From assembly GCF_002913715.1 (NCBI RefSeq), contig NZ_PPCE01000006.1:94721-158720 (forward strand): a stretch of DNA of 64,000 nucleotides, in the 5' to 3' direction. Below the pieces are notes generated by a model, which made no database searches, was not told where the DNA came from, and saw only the letters and a program-made list of their open reading frames with translations. This DNA is from Campylobacter concisus (lineage in GTDB: Bacteria; Campylobacterota; Campylobacteria; Campylobacterales; Campylobacteraceae). This document shows, one piece after another, positions 47,718 to 57,121 of the stretch. Position 1 is the first letter of the stretch; the number at the start of each line of letters is the position of its first letter. The position numbers were made by a program, and so were the translations under genes.

Positions 47718-48646
47718 ACGCCAAACCTTTGTTTGATCTTTACTCTAAGCTTTGAAAGTGCTGGTAAAATGCCACTTGGAAGCGGACTAAGCAGCAAAAA
47801 TATAAACGCCTCTTTACTAAATTTAATACTAAGGCTTTTAAAGATACACCTTAGCATAAGGCCATATTCGCCTGCTATTTTGGCATAGTAAGCGGCGTTT
47901 TTATACTGCAAGGCTAGAAATTTTGGCTCATGTTTGATAGCTATATCGTAGTGCATATTTGCCGTTTTTATGTAGGCGTTTGCTACGTTTAGAGCGTGTT
48001 TGCTGGCATTTAGCGTCGCACTATCGCTTCTTGCGATGCGGTAGATGTAAAGTGGCTTTTTAAGATAGAATACATTTTTTTCAAAAAAACGGATGTAAAG
48101 CTCATTTTCGCCGCCGAAACTGCTCTCATCAAACCTAAAATCATCTATAAATTCACGTGAAAAAAGCTTAAAATACTCCCCATTTATCCGCCCACAGTGA
48201 TAATCAACCTTGCTCATCGCCCCACTCTTGTTATATGGGCTTCTACCAGCTATCATCTCGGTCATCACGCCATCTTTCTCGCAGATCGCGTCTGCAAAAA
48301 CGCACGAATACTCGCCACTTTTTAAAATTTCATAGCACTCAACAATCGCCTCTGGCAAAAGTTCATCGTCATCGTCAAGCAAGCAGACAAACTCGCCTGT
48401 TGCGTTGTCAAAGCCGTTATTTTTGTTGCCATTTGGGCTCTTTTTGTGAGCGCTGTTTTTTACAAATTTGATCCTAGCGTCGTTAAAACTCTTGCAAATT
48501 TCACTCGCAATCTCGTCATCGCCGTCATCGGTTACAACTATTTCTAAATTTTTATAGCTTTGAGCTAGAGCGCTTTTTATGGCCTTTTTTAAAAGCTCTG
48601 GACGCTTATAAGTCGCGGTTACGATGCTGATTAATGGCTCGCTCAT
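47714..48646 (-). CDS. GT2 family glycosyltransferase (PglI-like)
   Basis: 310 residues. N-terminal GT-A fold: [21 protein letters not shown], then VVTDDGDDE and the metal-binding LLDDDDEL (DxD) near 90-97. C. jejuni PglI, a branching glucosyltransferase of the same size and family, sits in the same part of the locus, so this may add a branch here; substrate unproven. Confidence 0.8.
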   Translation of the reverse strand: MSEPLISIVTATYKRPELLKKAIKSALAQSYKNLEIVVTDDGDDEIASEICKSFNDARIKFVKNSAHKKSPNGNKNNGFDNATGEFVCLLDDDDELLPEAIVECYEILKSGEYSCVFADAICEKDGVMTEMIAGRSPYNKSGAMSKVDYHCGRINGEYFKLFSREFIDDFRFDESSFGGENELYIRFFEKNVFYLKKPLYIYRIARSDSATLNASKHALNVANAYIKTANMHYDIAIKHEPKFLALQYKNAAYYAKIAGEYGLMLRCIFKSLSIKFSKEAFIFLLLSPLPSGILPALSKLRVKIKQRFGV

Positions 48647-49408
48647 CTAGCTCCTTTTAAAAATTCTCTCATAGCCTTGAAGCTTTTCAAGCCGTGAGAA
48701 AAGTATAAATTTAATTGTTTTTATATATGCCTTTAAATTTGCGCTGTATCCTCTCTCAAGGCGCTCGCCCTCGATATTTGAGTCACTAAGATCAGTTGGA
48801 TGTGCAAAAAGATCACAAAAATACATCTGCATATCATTAACACCAAGCAAATAGTCCCAAACATCGGTCGTGCAAAGCGCACGCTTATGAATTTCAAGCA
48901 AATTTTTAGCACTTTTTTTAGTTAGCACATAAGCCCCTGCTCTATAAATGCTTGAAAATGAGTGCTTTGAGACCTGCCAAAGTGGCCTACTTAGGCTAGT
49001 ATCCACCTTTTTGCCGAAGGCGCTAAACCTGCCCTCTAGCCCATCTTGCATGCCGCATATCAGCACGCTATTTTCAGGCATCTTACTAGCTGCCAAAAAT
49101 GCCTCTTTTATGGCATTATCATCTCCTATCACGTCATCTTCAAAGATGAGGGCAAATTTCGCCTCACTTGCCAAAAATGCCTCGTAAGCTTTTACGTGCG
49201 AGAGCGAACAGCCAACCTCTGCTGGGCTTAAAACCTTGCCGTAAGCTTTAAATGATGGCGAAATGATCTTATAGTACTCCCTCGCGTTTAGCTCCCTGCC
49301 ATCAACTGCGTCTATTAGCTTAAAGCTATCATAAGAGCCAAATTTCTGCTGCAAAAGCTCGCGCCTTTTGGTATCTTTTGCCAAAGAGATCAGGTAAATT
49401 TCATTCAT
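48647..49408 (-). CDS. GT25-type glycosyltransferase (LPS-type galactosyl/glucosyltransferase family)
   Basis: 253 residues. IYLISLAKDTKRRELLQQKF at the N-terminus, VGCSLSHVKAYEAFL and FALIFEDDVIG (DD metal site) define GT25, usually seen in lipooligosaccharide synthesis. The classical C. jejuni pgl locus has no GT25 enzyme, so this probably adds a sugar not found in the C. jejuni heptasaccharide. Abuts genes on both sides without gaps. Confidence 0.82.
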   Translation of the reverse strand: MNEIYLISLAKDTKRRELLQQKFGSYDSFKLIDAVDGRELNAREYYKIISPSFKAYGKVLSPAEVGCSLSHVKAYEAFLASEAKFALIFEDDVIGDDNAIKEAFLAASKMPENSVLICGMQDGLEGRFSAFGKKVDTSLSRPLWQVSKHSFSSIYRAGAYVLTKKSAKNLLEIHKRALCTTDVWDYLLGVNDMQMYFCDLFAHPTDLSDSNIEGERLERGYSANLKAYIKTIKFILFSRLEKLQGYERIFKRS

Positions 49409-50926
49409 TTAAGACCTTTTAAATTTTTTTAAAATTTTACGCCAGACTATGCCTCGCTCGAAGGCATTAAAAAACAAAAAATATCCCAAAACATAAGCTG
49501 CGCCGGCGTATATCGCAGCAAAGATAGCAAATTTTCGCCAGTTATCTAAGCTCACAAAGTCCTTGCAGGCAAACATCGCAAGCACGCAAAGCGCAAAAAC
49601 GGCTAAATTTTTAAAATAAACCCCGTAAAATGTGGTGAGTTTCACCTCTAAATTTAAAGCAGCATTTATGAGGTCAAAGCCAAGAATTCTTATGCTATAA
49701 AAAATGGCTGCGACGATGACGATGCCATAAACGCCGTAGTCACTAAATTTAAGTAGTGCGATCTGCGCTATGATCGTGCTAACGCCAAGGATGGTGTTGG
49801 CAATGGCTGGGCGGCGAAGCTTGTTTGTCGCGCTATCAAGGTTAAAAAGCGAGAAAACAAAGCTTATAAATACGATAGGCACTAGCGTGATCATCGAGAC
49901 ATTGTAGATAAATTTAACCTCATCTGCGCTCTTAAAAGGTAGCCAAAGCGTGTAAAAATCAAGCCCAAAAACGACGAAAAATGCGGCTGGAGCGCTCATC
50001 ACAAAGGCGATCACCTTCATTGAAAATTTAGCCTCTTTTATGAGGTCCGTGATCAAATTTTTAGAGTAAAGCTCGACAAATTTTGGCGCAAAGATACCAC
50101 TAAGCTGCGCTACAAAGCTCTCAAGTATGATAGGGGCGGCCTTGGCGACTGAAAGAAGGCCAGTGGCGTTTGCATTGACAAAAATGTTGCAGATAAAAAG
50201 ATCCATGCCCGTTAAAAGTATGCGATTTAGCGCATTAAAGCTGTTCCAAATGCCAGAGCTTAAAAGCTCTTTTATCTTAGAAAAGTCAAATTTACTAAGG
50301 CTAAATTTTAGCTCCGGTGTGATGCGAGCTGACATAAAAATGGTGCTAAAAAAGACAAAAAGGCTAGCAACTAGTGCTGAAATGGCAATGTATGAGATAA
50401 ATGGCTTAAAAAAGAAAAAGAGCGCCACGATGAGGGCTGCTAGGATCGCGCTTGAGATGGCGTTTCTGATGGAGAGTAGATAGAGCTTGTTTGTCACAAA
50501 AGCACAAACCGTCAAAACGCCGTTAAATAGCCCAACGCAGAAATTTATAAAGTAAAAAACAAGAGTCATTCTCACGTCAAAAAGTAAATTTTCAGGGACG
50601 TTTAAAAAGCTTTGCAAATTTAGTATAAAAACGGAGCTAAGCACCACGACTACGGCGCAAAATAAGATATTTACAACAAGAACTGATGAGTAGTAGGTGT
50701 TCGCAAGGCTTAGATCCTTTTTGTGCCATGCATGAGCGACAAAGCGCCCGCTGACCGAGTTTATGGCTACACTTACAACCGCTGCGTAGCTTACGATGGC
50801 GTTGCTAAGGCCCACAAAGCCAAAAGCCTCGTTGCCAAGACTTTTTAAGATAAATGGCGTAAGAAAGAAATTTATGCCCATTGATACGACAAAAACGACG
50901 ATTGAGCTTATTAGATTGATTAGCAT
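49409..50926 (-). CDS. Wzx-type polysaccharide flippase
   Basis: 505 residues with about 14 membrane helices and no nucleotide-binding motif. The N-terminus (NFFLTPFILKSLGNEAFG) is typical of the MOP exporter/polysaccharide transporter family. C. jejuni uses the ABC transporter PglK to flip the N-glycan; I see no PglK here, so this probably carries out that step. It overlaps the second pglB by one base. Confidence 0.85.
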   Translation of the reverse strand: MLINLISSIVVFVVSMGINFFLTPFILKSLGNEAFGFVGLSNAIVSYAAVVSVAINSVSGRFVAHAWHKKDLSLANTYYSSVLVVNILFCAVVVVLSSVFILNLQSFLNVPENLLFDVRMTLVFYFINFCVGLFNGVLTVCAFVTNKLYLLSIRNAISSAILAALIVALFFFFKPFISYIAISALVASLFVFFSTIFMSARITPELKFSLSKFDFSKIKELLSSGIWNSFNALNRILLTGMDLFICNIFVNANATGLLSVAKAAPIILESFVAQLSGIFAPKFVELYSKNLITDLIKEAKFSMKVIAFVMSAPAAFFVVFGLDFYTLWLPFKSADEVKFIYNVSMITLVPIVFISFVFSLFNLDSATNKLRRPAIANTILGVSTIIAQIALLKFSDYGVYGIVIVAAIFYSIRILGFDLINAALNLEVKLTTFYGVYFKNLAVFALCVLAMFACKDFVSLDNWRKFAIFAAIYAGAAYVLGYFLFFNAFERGIVWRKILKKFKRS

Positions 50927-53052
50927 TAGATTTTTAACCTATAAATTTTTACACCACTTGAGATGACAAATGGCTCAAAGTATCGCTCATCAGCTCGCTC
51001 AAATATAAAAAGCTGTACAAAAGATGAGTTAAAAGCATTTTCATCAAGCAACAATATCCGCGCATAATCTTCCAAAAAAACCACATAAATTTTGGCGTTT
51101 TCATCTATGATTTTTTCATCTATTCGCAAATCTCTTCCAGCACCTTTTACCTTATAAAATGATTTTACGGCTATTTTCTCGTCGTTATGTATGATAAATT
51201 TTTGCTCATTTGTAGGCAAAGTATAACCATCTCCAAGGTCGATACTAGCTTCGCTAACGCCATTTAATGCACTAACATGATAAAAATTCTCTTTTTGCCT
51301 TTTATCAGTTGTAATATCAATATAGCTATATCTAAAGATATTTGGCGCGATGTCAATCATATTTGGCACAAGATAGTAATAAACCTCTTTTTTTGCAGCT
51401 GGCAGAGTGAAATTTTCGCTTTCAAGCTGACTCAAAAAAGTATTTATATTGCTTGTGTTGTAGTCTTTTAAAATTTTATCTATTGGCCTTACATTTTGCT
51501 CAAGTGAGATGTCATTATAAGTAACTGTCACTCTTGCAAGTCTAGCCGAAAATGCCTCATCTTTTCTCAAAGCAAGGCTAACAAAATAATTATTTTCGCC
51601 ACCTTGTCTACCAGGATCGTTTAAAGTCATAACATCAGCAAAATACCTTATAGCATACCCGTAATCCCACCATGAAAATACATAATCATCGCGCTTTGTG
51701 ACCTTTTTGAGCCCATCAAGCGCTACTGCTTCATCACGGCTAATTACAGTCTTTGGCCTATATGAATAAGCAAAATCTAAATTTATAGCAAGAGCGGCTA
51801 CGGCAAAAACCAAAAGTGATAAATTTTTAATAGAATTTCTAAGATCAAATAAATTTAAAAAAAAATGCAAAAAATACCCAAAACCAAGCGCAACAAGTGG
51901 TGTTACGTACATAACAAATCTAACTCCACCAAAGAAAGAGACGAGTCCAAGTCCAAGCATTGGCAAAGTAAGTAAAAATGGACGAAATTTAAAGCAAAGT
52001 AGCAAGTATCCAATAATAGCTGCCAGTAATATAAGAATATTTCCTGACATGAAATATATAAAATACAAAGGACTAGCACTTTTTACTTCGCTGATGAAAT
52101 TATACTCATTTATAAAGTGAAATTTATCGCTAAGAATTTCATTGCCTTTAAAAACATAAATACCCATCTTTGAAGTAATGAAATCAAAACCACCAAAATA
52201 GATAAAAACAGCTAGCATTAAAGTAAGAAAAATGGCTAAATTTCTAGCTGAGAGTAAATTTTTATATTTGCAAAAAAGAGAGAAAAACAAAGCAATAACT
52301 GCTAAATTTAAAACCAAAATTTTATTTGCTATTAGTGGATCTTTAGTAAAAACATTTGAGCTTACGATGCTTATAAACATAAAAAATATCGCTTGATAAT
52401 TTTGCAATCTATCTCGCATAAAAACTAGCGTATATAGCAAAAACATAAAGAAAATGCTTAAAATAAGTGCATATGAGCTTTGATACCACCAAAGATAAAG
52501 CGATACAAAGACTCCAGGCAAAACGATAAATTTTTGTTCATTTGTGTTTAAAAGCCTGATCAAAAAATAGATGATAAAAAGTGCAAATGTGACATTTAAC
52601 ATGTCGCTATCAAAATATCCAGGCGATGTCCTTGAAAGATAGCTTGGCAAGATAACACTCATAAACGCTGCCACTGCCCCAGCTTTTAGCGCCTTAAGCT
52701 CATTTGATATCAAAACAACTGGAAGTGCGATAAGAGGAGCTAAAAAGACGCTCATGTAAAACATCACGCTTTCGATCTTAAAAGGTAAAATTTTGCAAAT
52801 ATAAAAAACTATAGTTGAGATTGGGTGATTAAAGGGGCTAAAGTCATTTTGCTGATGAAAGCCAACCAGCATATCTCTAGCACCTTCTGCGTAGTAGTAT
52901 GCGTCATTTGTCGTAAGCATAAATTCGCCATTAAAGTAAAACTCTGGCATATCCTTTGCCCACAATACCCAGAGCATCCTAACCGCAAACCCAAACAGAT
53001 AAGCGGCTAGAAATATAAGTAAAATTTTACAATTTATGCTTACTTTGTGCAC
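50926..53052 (-). CDS. Second PglB-type oligosaccharyltransferase
   Basis: 708 residues, same plan as the first PglB: many membrane helices to ~430, then a soluble domain. WWDYG at 461-465; TTNDAYYYAEGARD with D50; YFDSD with D148 and D150; loop FISEVKS with E322. All key acidic residues of an active enzyme are present. The sequence diverges clearly from the first copy, so it is not a recent tandem duplicate and may have different sequon or glycan preference, or act on a different substrate. Confidence 0.93.
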   Translation of the reverse strand: MHKVSINCKILLIFLAAYLFGFAVRMLWVLWAKDMPEFYFNGEFMLTTNDAYYYAEGARDMLVGFHQQNDFSPFNHPISTIVFYICKILPFKIESVMFYMSVFLAPLIALPVVLISNELKALKAGAVAAFMSVILPSYLSRTSPGYFDSDMLNVTFALFIIYFLIRLLNTNEQKFIVLPGVFVSLYLWWYQSSYALILSIFFMFLLYTLVFMRDRLQNYQAIFFMFISIVSSNVFTKDPLIANKILVLNLAVIALFFSLFCKYKNLLSARNLAIFLTLMLAVFIYFGGFDFITSKMGIYVFKGNEILSDKFHFINEYNFISEVKSASPLYFIYFMSGNILILLAAIIGYLLLCFKFRPFLLTLPMLGLGLVSFFGGVRFVMYVTPLVALGFGYFLHFFLNLFDLRNSIKNLSLLVFAVAALAINLDFAYSYRPKTVISRDEAVALDGLKKVTKRDDYVFSWWDYGYAIRYFADVMTLNDPGRQGGENNYFVSLALRKDEAFSARLARVTVTYNDISLEQNVRPIDKILKDYNTSNINTFLSQLESENFTLPAAKKEVYYYLVPNMIDIAPNIFRYSYIDITTDKRQKENFYHVSALNGVSEASIDLGDGYTLPTNEQKFIIHNDEKIAVKSFYKVKGAGRDLRIDEKIIDENAKIYVVFLEDYARILLLDENAFNSSFVQLFIFERADERYFEPFVISSGVKIYRLKI

Positions 53053-53060
53053 TAAATTCC

Positions 53061-54293
53061 TTACAGCCTAGCGTCAGCCTCTGGGTAGATATTTTTTATA
53101 TCATAAACTAAATGGCCTTTTAAATTTAGCTTTTTAAACTCATTGTGAGCTACGGCGATCACGATGCAGTCGTAGTCGTTTAGGTTATACTCTTTTACTA
53201 GATCAAAGCCGTACTCGTGTTTTACCTCAGCGCTATCGGCCCAAGGATCGGTCACATCGACCTTGCAGCCAAAGTCTTTTAGCTCATCAACCACGTCTAT
53301 AACGCGAGAATTTCTTATATCTGGGCAGTTTTCTTTAAATGTCATACCAAGAACAAGCACGCGGGCTTTGTTGATAAGCACGCCTTTTCTTATCATTAGT
53401 TTTATCACTTGATCGGCTGCGTATCTGCCCATATCATCGTTGATACGGCGACCTGCTAAGATCATTTCAGGGTTGTAGCCTACCTCTTGAGCTTTGTGAG
53501 TTAGATAATATGGATCTACGCCGATGCAGTGTCCGCCAACTAGGCCTGGGCGGAAATTTAAGAAATTCCACTTAGTACCTGCAGCCTCAAGCACGTCAAT
53601 AGTGTTGATATGAAGCTTTTCAAAAAGCATCGCAAGCTCGTTTATAAAGGCGATGTTTATGTCACGCTGAGTGTTTTCGATGACCTTTGCAGCCTCGGCT
53701 ACTTTGATACTTGAAGCTTTGTGAGTGCCAGCTGTGATGATCGAGCGATAAATTTCATCGACCTTATCAGCGATCTCTGGAGTTGAGCCACTTGTGATCT
53801 TTTTGATCTTTGTTACAGTATGCTCTTTATCACCCGGGTTTATGCGCTCTGGTGAGTAGCCGCAGAAGAAGTCTTTGTTAAATTTCAAACCGCTTTTTTC
53901 AAGAAGTGGCACGCAAATTTCTTCTGTAACGCCTGGATAAACGGTGCTTTCATAAACAACGATGTCGCCTTTTTTAAGCACTTTTGCCACACTCTCAGTC
54001 GCTTTTACGACTGGAGTTAGATCAGGGCGCTTGTTCTTATCTATCGGAGTTGGAACGGTCACGATGAAGAAGTTGCAACTTCTAATATCATCTAAATTTA
54101 GGCTAAATTTCATGCCATTATCGATCGCTTTTTTCATCTGCTCGTTGCTAAGTTCAAGCGTTCTGTCATACCCAATTTTAAGCTCCTCTATACGTTTTGC
54201 ATTTACATCAAAGCCCACTACTTCGTACTTCTCGCTAAAAGCTGCTGCAAGTGGAAGTCCCACATATCCTAGTCCAACTACTGCTATTTTCAT
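53061..54293 (-). CDS. UDP-N-acetylhexosamine 6-dehydrogenase (WbpO/TviB family)
   Basis: 410 residues. NAD-binding VVGLGYVGLPLAAAF at the N-terminus, VPTPID, catalytic cysteine in GLVGGHCIGVDPYY (about 257-270) and VLGMTFKENCPDIRNS. Closest in pattern to TviB/WbpO, which oxidise UDP-GlcNAc or UDP-GalNAc to the uronic acid. It is distinct from the Ugd-type enzyme two genes upstream. Sugar specificity unproven. Confidence 0.85.
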   Translation of the reverse strand: MKIAVVGLGYVGLPLAAAFSEKYEVVGFDVNAKRIEELKIGYDRTLELSNEQMKKAIDNGMKFSLNLDDIRSCNFFIVTVPTPIDKNKRPDLTPVVKATESVAKVLKKGDIVVYESTVYPGVTEEICVPLLEKSGLKFNKDFFCGYSPERINPGDKEHTVTKIKKITSGSTPEIADKVDEIYRSIITAGTHKASSIKVAEAAKVIENTQRDINIAFINELAMLFEKLHINTIDVLEAAGTKWNFLNFRPGLVGGHCIGVDPYYLTHKAQEVGYNPEMILAGRRINDDMGRYAADQVIKLMIRKGVLINKARVLVLGMTFKENCPDIRNSRVIDVVDELKDFGCKVDVTDPWADSAEVKHEYGFDLVKEYNLNDYDCIVIAVAHNEFKKLNLKGHLVYDIKNIYPEADARL

Positions 54294-54730
54294 TTATTTT
54301 TTCCTTTCTTTTTTGCTTCTATCTTTTTTACGCGTTCGTACATTCTTATTTCCGCACTTACGCCTTTTGGAGTTATGATTCTAATAGGGCTAACGCCTGG
54401 TAAAATTTTAGTGAGCTCATAATAAACCCGCCTCTTTTTCTTTCTGTCCTTGCAGAGCATCATCGTTTGCGCTAGCTCGTCACCGCCATTAAATTCGTAA
54501 TAAATCCCACGCGCGTCCTCTTTTTCCTCGAGCTTTCCGCCGAGCAAAAAGGCGAAGTTGCAGTCGATTTCTATCTCTTTAAAAAACGCGACTTCGTATT
54601 TAAAATAATCAGGCGGCATCTTTGAGATAGGTAACTCAAAAATATTTTCCTCGGTTTTTGGCGCATTTTCGCCTGCAAAAAGCGCAAATGGAAGCACGCA
54701 AGCTGCGATAAAAAGTAAAATTTTTCTCAT
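54290..54730 (-). CDS. eco: Ecotin-family periplasmic serine protease inhibitor
   Basis: 146 residues. Signal peptide about 1-19 (RKILLFIAACVLPFALFA). The mature part matches ecotin: EIEIDCNFAFLLGGKLEEK, TMMLCKD (reactive loop with Met-Met before Cys93, paired with Cys57), PIRIITPKGVSAEIRMYER. E. coli ecotin has STMMAC at this site. Ecotins inhibit trypsin-fold proteases such as neutrophil elastase. It overlaps both neighbours by 4 bp, inside a glycan operon. Confidence 0.88.
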   Translation of the reverse strand: MRKILLFIAACVLPFALFAGENAPKTEENIFELPISKMPPDYFKYEVAFFKEIEIDCNFAFLLGGKLEEKEDARGIYYEFNGGDELAQTMMLCKDRKKKRRVYYELTKILPGVSPIRIITPKGVSAEIRMYERVKKIEAKKKGKNK

Positions 54731-56049
54731 GCCTTTACTCCGATTTGGAAATACTTAAATCCATGCTCAGCTAAAATTTTAGCGTTATATTGGTTACGTC
54801 CGTCAAAAATAACGGCATTTTTTAGCCTCTCTTTGATCTCCATAAAATCAGGCGATCTAAACTCACTCCACTCGGTTACAAGCACCATAGCATCGGCGTT
54901 ATTAAGCGCGTCATATTTATTTTTAGCGTATTTTACATCTAAATTTGGCATATATTTTTTAGCTTCTTCGCTTGATTTAGGATCATATGCCACCACTTTC
55001 GCGCCAGCTTCGTCTAAAAGCTTTATCAATGTTAGCGAGCTAGCTTCGCGCATATCGTCTGTGTTTGGTTTAAATGCAAGCCCCCAAAGAGCGATCGTCT
55101 TGCCCTTTAGATCGCCACCAAAGAAGTTATAAATTTTATCAAACAGTACTCTTTTTTGGGCCTTATTTCTTGACTCGACTGCGTTTAGAAGCTCTGGCTC
55201 AAAGCCATTTTGTCTAGCTGTGTAGATGAGTGCCTCAACGTCTTTTGGAAAGCAGCTGCCACCGTATCCGCAGCCTGGATAGATGAAGCTATATCCGATC
55301 CTTGAGTCGCTGCCGATGCCTTTTCGCACCAAATTTACATCAGCGCCCACGCGTTCACAGATATTTGCTATCTCGTTTATAAAGCTTATTTTGGTTGCCA
55401 GCATCGAATTTGCAGCGTATTTTGTCATCTCGGCTGACTTTACATCCATACAAATGAGCCTGTCGTGATTTTTCATAAATGGCTCGTAAAGCTCTCTCAT
55501 CACGCTAAAGCCCCACTCACTGCTAGCCCCGATAACTACGCGGTCTGGCTTCAAAAAGTCCTCAACTGCTGCACCCTCTTTTAAAAACTCTGGGTTTGAA
55601 ACGACTTCAAATTTAACCTCTACATTTCTCTTTTTAAGCTCAGCCTTGATCACCTCATGCACCTTAGCTCCAGTACCCACTGGAACGGTTGATTTATCGA
55701 CTACGATTAGCGGTTTGCTTAAATTTTCTCCGATCGATTTTGCCACCGAGAGGACATATTTTAAATCCGCCTGTCCATCAGCGCCCATAGGCGTACCCAC
55801 CGCGATAAATAACACATCTGCATGCTCTAGCGCCTCAGTTATCTGCGTGCTAAATTTAAGCGAGCCATTTTTGTAGCACTCACTTACGATATCAGCAAGC
55901 CCTGGCTCATATATCGGCACGACACCGTTTTTTAGTGCCTCGATCTTTTTTTCATCGACATCGACGCAGATCACGCTGTTGCCCATTTTGGCAAAGCATG
56001 CGCCACTTACTAGTCCAACGTATCCGGTTCCAATCACAGCTACTTTCAT
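54727..56049 (-). CDS. ugd: UDP-glucose 6-dehydrogenase
   Basis: 440 residues. KVAVIGTGYVGLVSGACF at the start, FIAVGTPM, catalytic cysteine in YPGCGYGGSCFPKD (about 254-267) and LWGLAFKPNTDDMREA. It oxidises UDP-glucose to UDP-glucuronate. I chose ATG at 56049 with AAGGAT 5 bp upstream; the longer frame would run into galE. Its product could feed the glucuronate epimerase at 58558-59616. Confidence 0.93.
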   Translation of the reverse strand: MKVAVIGTGYVGLVSGACFAKMGNSVICVDVDEKKIEALKNGVVPIYEPGLADIVSECYKNGSLKFSTQITEALEHADVLFIAVGTPMGADGQADLKYVLSVAKSIGENLSKPLIVVDKSTVPVGTGAKVHEVIKAELKKRNVEVKFEVVSNPEFLKEGAAVEDFLKPDRVVIGASSEWGFSVMRELYEPFMKNHDRLICMDVKSAEMTKYAANSMLATKISFINEIANICERVGADVNLVRKGIGSDSRIGYSFIYPGCGYGGSCFPKDVEALIYTARQNGFEPELLNAVESRNKAQKRVLFDKIYNFFGGDLKGKTIALWGLAFKPNTDDMREASSLTLIKLLDEAGAKVVAYDPKSSEEAKKYMPNLDVKYAKNKYDALNNADAMVLVTEWSEFRSPDFMEIKERLKNAVIFDGRNQYNAKILAEHGFKYFQIGVKA

Positions 56050-56057
56050 GCTTATCC

Positions 56058-57041
56058 TTAAATTTTCTTTTCCCACTCAAGGGCGGTTTTTATGATGAGA
56101 GCTAGATCATCTCTTTTTGGCTTCCAGCTTGTTAGCGAGCGTAGTTTGCTTGCGTTTGAAATGAGGATAGCTGGGTCGCCGTCCCTTCTTGGCGCATTTA
56201 GCACTTTAAAATTTACTCCACTTACTTTTTTTGCGGCCTCGATGACCTCTTTTACACTAAATCCCCTGCCGTATCCCACATTAAAAGTTTCGCTACCATT
56301 TTTGCCAATATACTCTAGTGCGCTGATGTGAGCGTCTGCTAGGTCGCTAACGTGAATGTAGTCTCTTACACATGTGCCATCTTTTGTTGCATAGTCATCG
56401 CCAAAGATACCCATGCTATCGCGCTTACCAAGTATAGTTTGCACAGCTACCTTGATGAGATGTGTAGCGTTTGGATAGTTTTGACCGATAAGTCCCTCTT
56501 CGTCCGCGCCTGCCACGTTGAAGTAGCGAAGTATTGCAAATTTAAAATTTTCATTTGAAGCAGCATAGTCTTTGATGATCTGCTCGCTCATAAGCTTACT
56601 TCTGCCGTATGGATTTATCGGGTTTGTAGGCGTTGTTTCGCTCACCTCTGCCACGTCTGGCTCGCCATAAACTGCAGCAGTTGAGCTAAATATAAATTTA
56701 TTTACATTGTAAGTTTTTGCGTATCTTAGCACCCTCGCAACGTTTGCAGTGTTGTTTAGATAGTATTTTAGTGGCTCGCTCATGCTCTCAAAAACCTCGA
56801 TAAACGCTGCAAAATGGATGATCGCATCAAATTTGCCATTAGCAAAAATTTCACTTAGATCATCTTCTAGATTTGCGTTTATAAATTTAAAATTTCCGAT
56901 TTTTTGGAGCGCCTCAAGTGCTTTTTGTGAGCCTTTGCAGAGATTGTCGATGATGGTTATCTCATCATTGCCTTGCTTTAAAAGTGCTTTTACTACGTGG
57001 CTGCCGATGTATCCAGCACCACCTGTTACTAAAATTTTCAA
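56058..57041 (-). CDS. galE: UDP-glucose/UDP-GlcNAc 4-epimerase
   Basis: 327 residues, extended SDR. VTGGAGYIGSHVV (4-16), FSSTAAVYG and catalytic YGRSK (about 146-150). In Campylobacter the enzyme next to pgl genes (Gne) makes both UDP-Gal and UDP-GalNAc for glycans. It opens this long operon behind an extended -10 promoter. Confidence 0.92.
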   Translation of the reverse strand: MKILVTGGAGYIGSHVVKALLKQGNDEITIIDNLCKGSQKALEALQKIGNFKFINANLEDDLSEIFANGKFDAIIHFAAFIEVFESMSEPLKYYLNNTANVARVLRYAKTYNVNKFIFSSTAAVYGEPDVAEVSETTPTNPINPYGRSKLMSEQIIKDYAASNENFKFAILRYFNVAGADEEGLIGQNYPNATHLIKVAVQTILGKRDSMGIFGDDYATKDGTCVRDYIHVSDLADAHISALEYIGKNGSETFNVGYGRGFSVKEVIEAAKKVSGVNFKVLNAPRRDGDPAILISNASKLRSLTSWKPKRDDLALIIKTALEWEKKI

Positions 57042-57068
57042 GTTTAAGCCTTTCGTAAAAAGTGGTTA

Positions 57069-57077
57069 ATTTTATCA
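57069..57077 (-). promoter_or_regulatory. Extended -10 promoter for the galE-pgl operon
   Basis: TTGATAAAAT on the minus strand (TAAAAT 57069-57074), about 28 bp before the galE ATG. Gene spacing downstream is so tight that this could drive everything down to hisA, though internal promoters are likely. Confidence 0.5.
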
Positions 57078-57121
57078 AAAATAGGGTAAAGCAAAAGTAA
57101 AGCAAGGCTTTTGAATAAATT

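Noticed and set aside
41288..48646. Possible CRISPR or repeat array suggested by recurring GT motifs
   Set aside because: The similarity is among glycosyltransferase coding motifs, not short regularly spaced DNA repeats.
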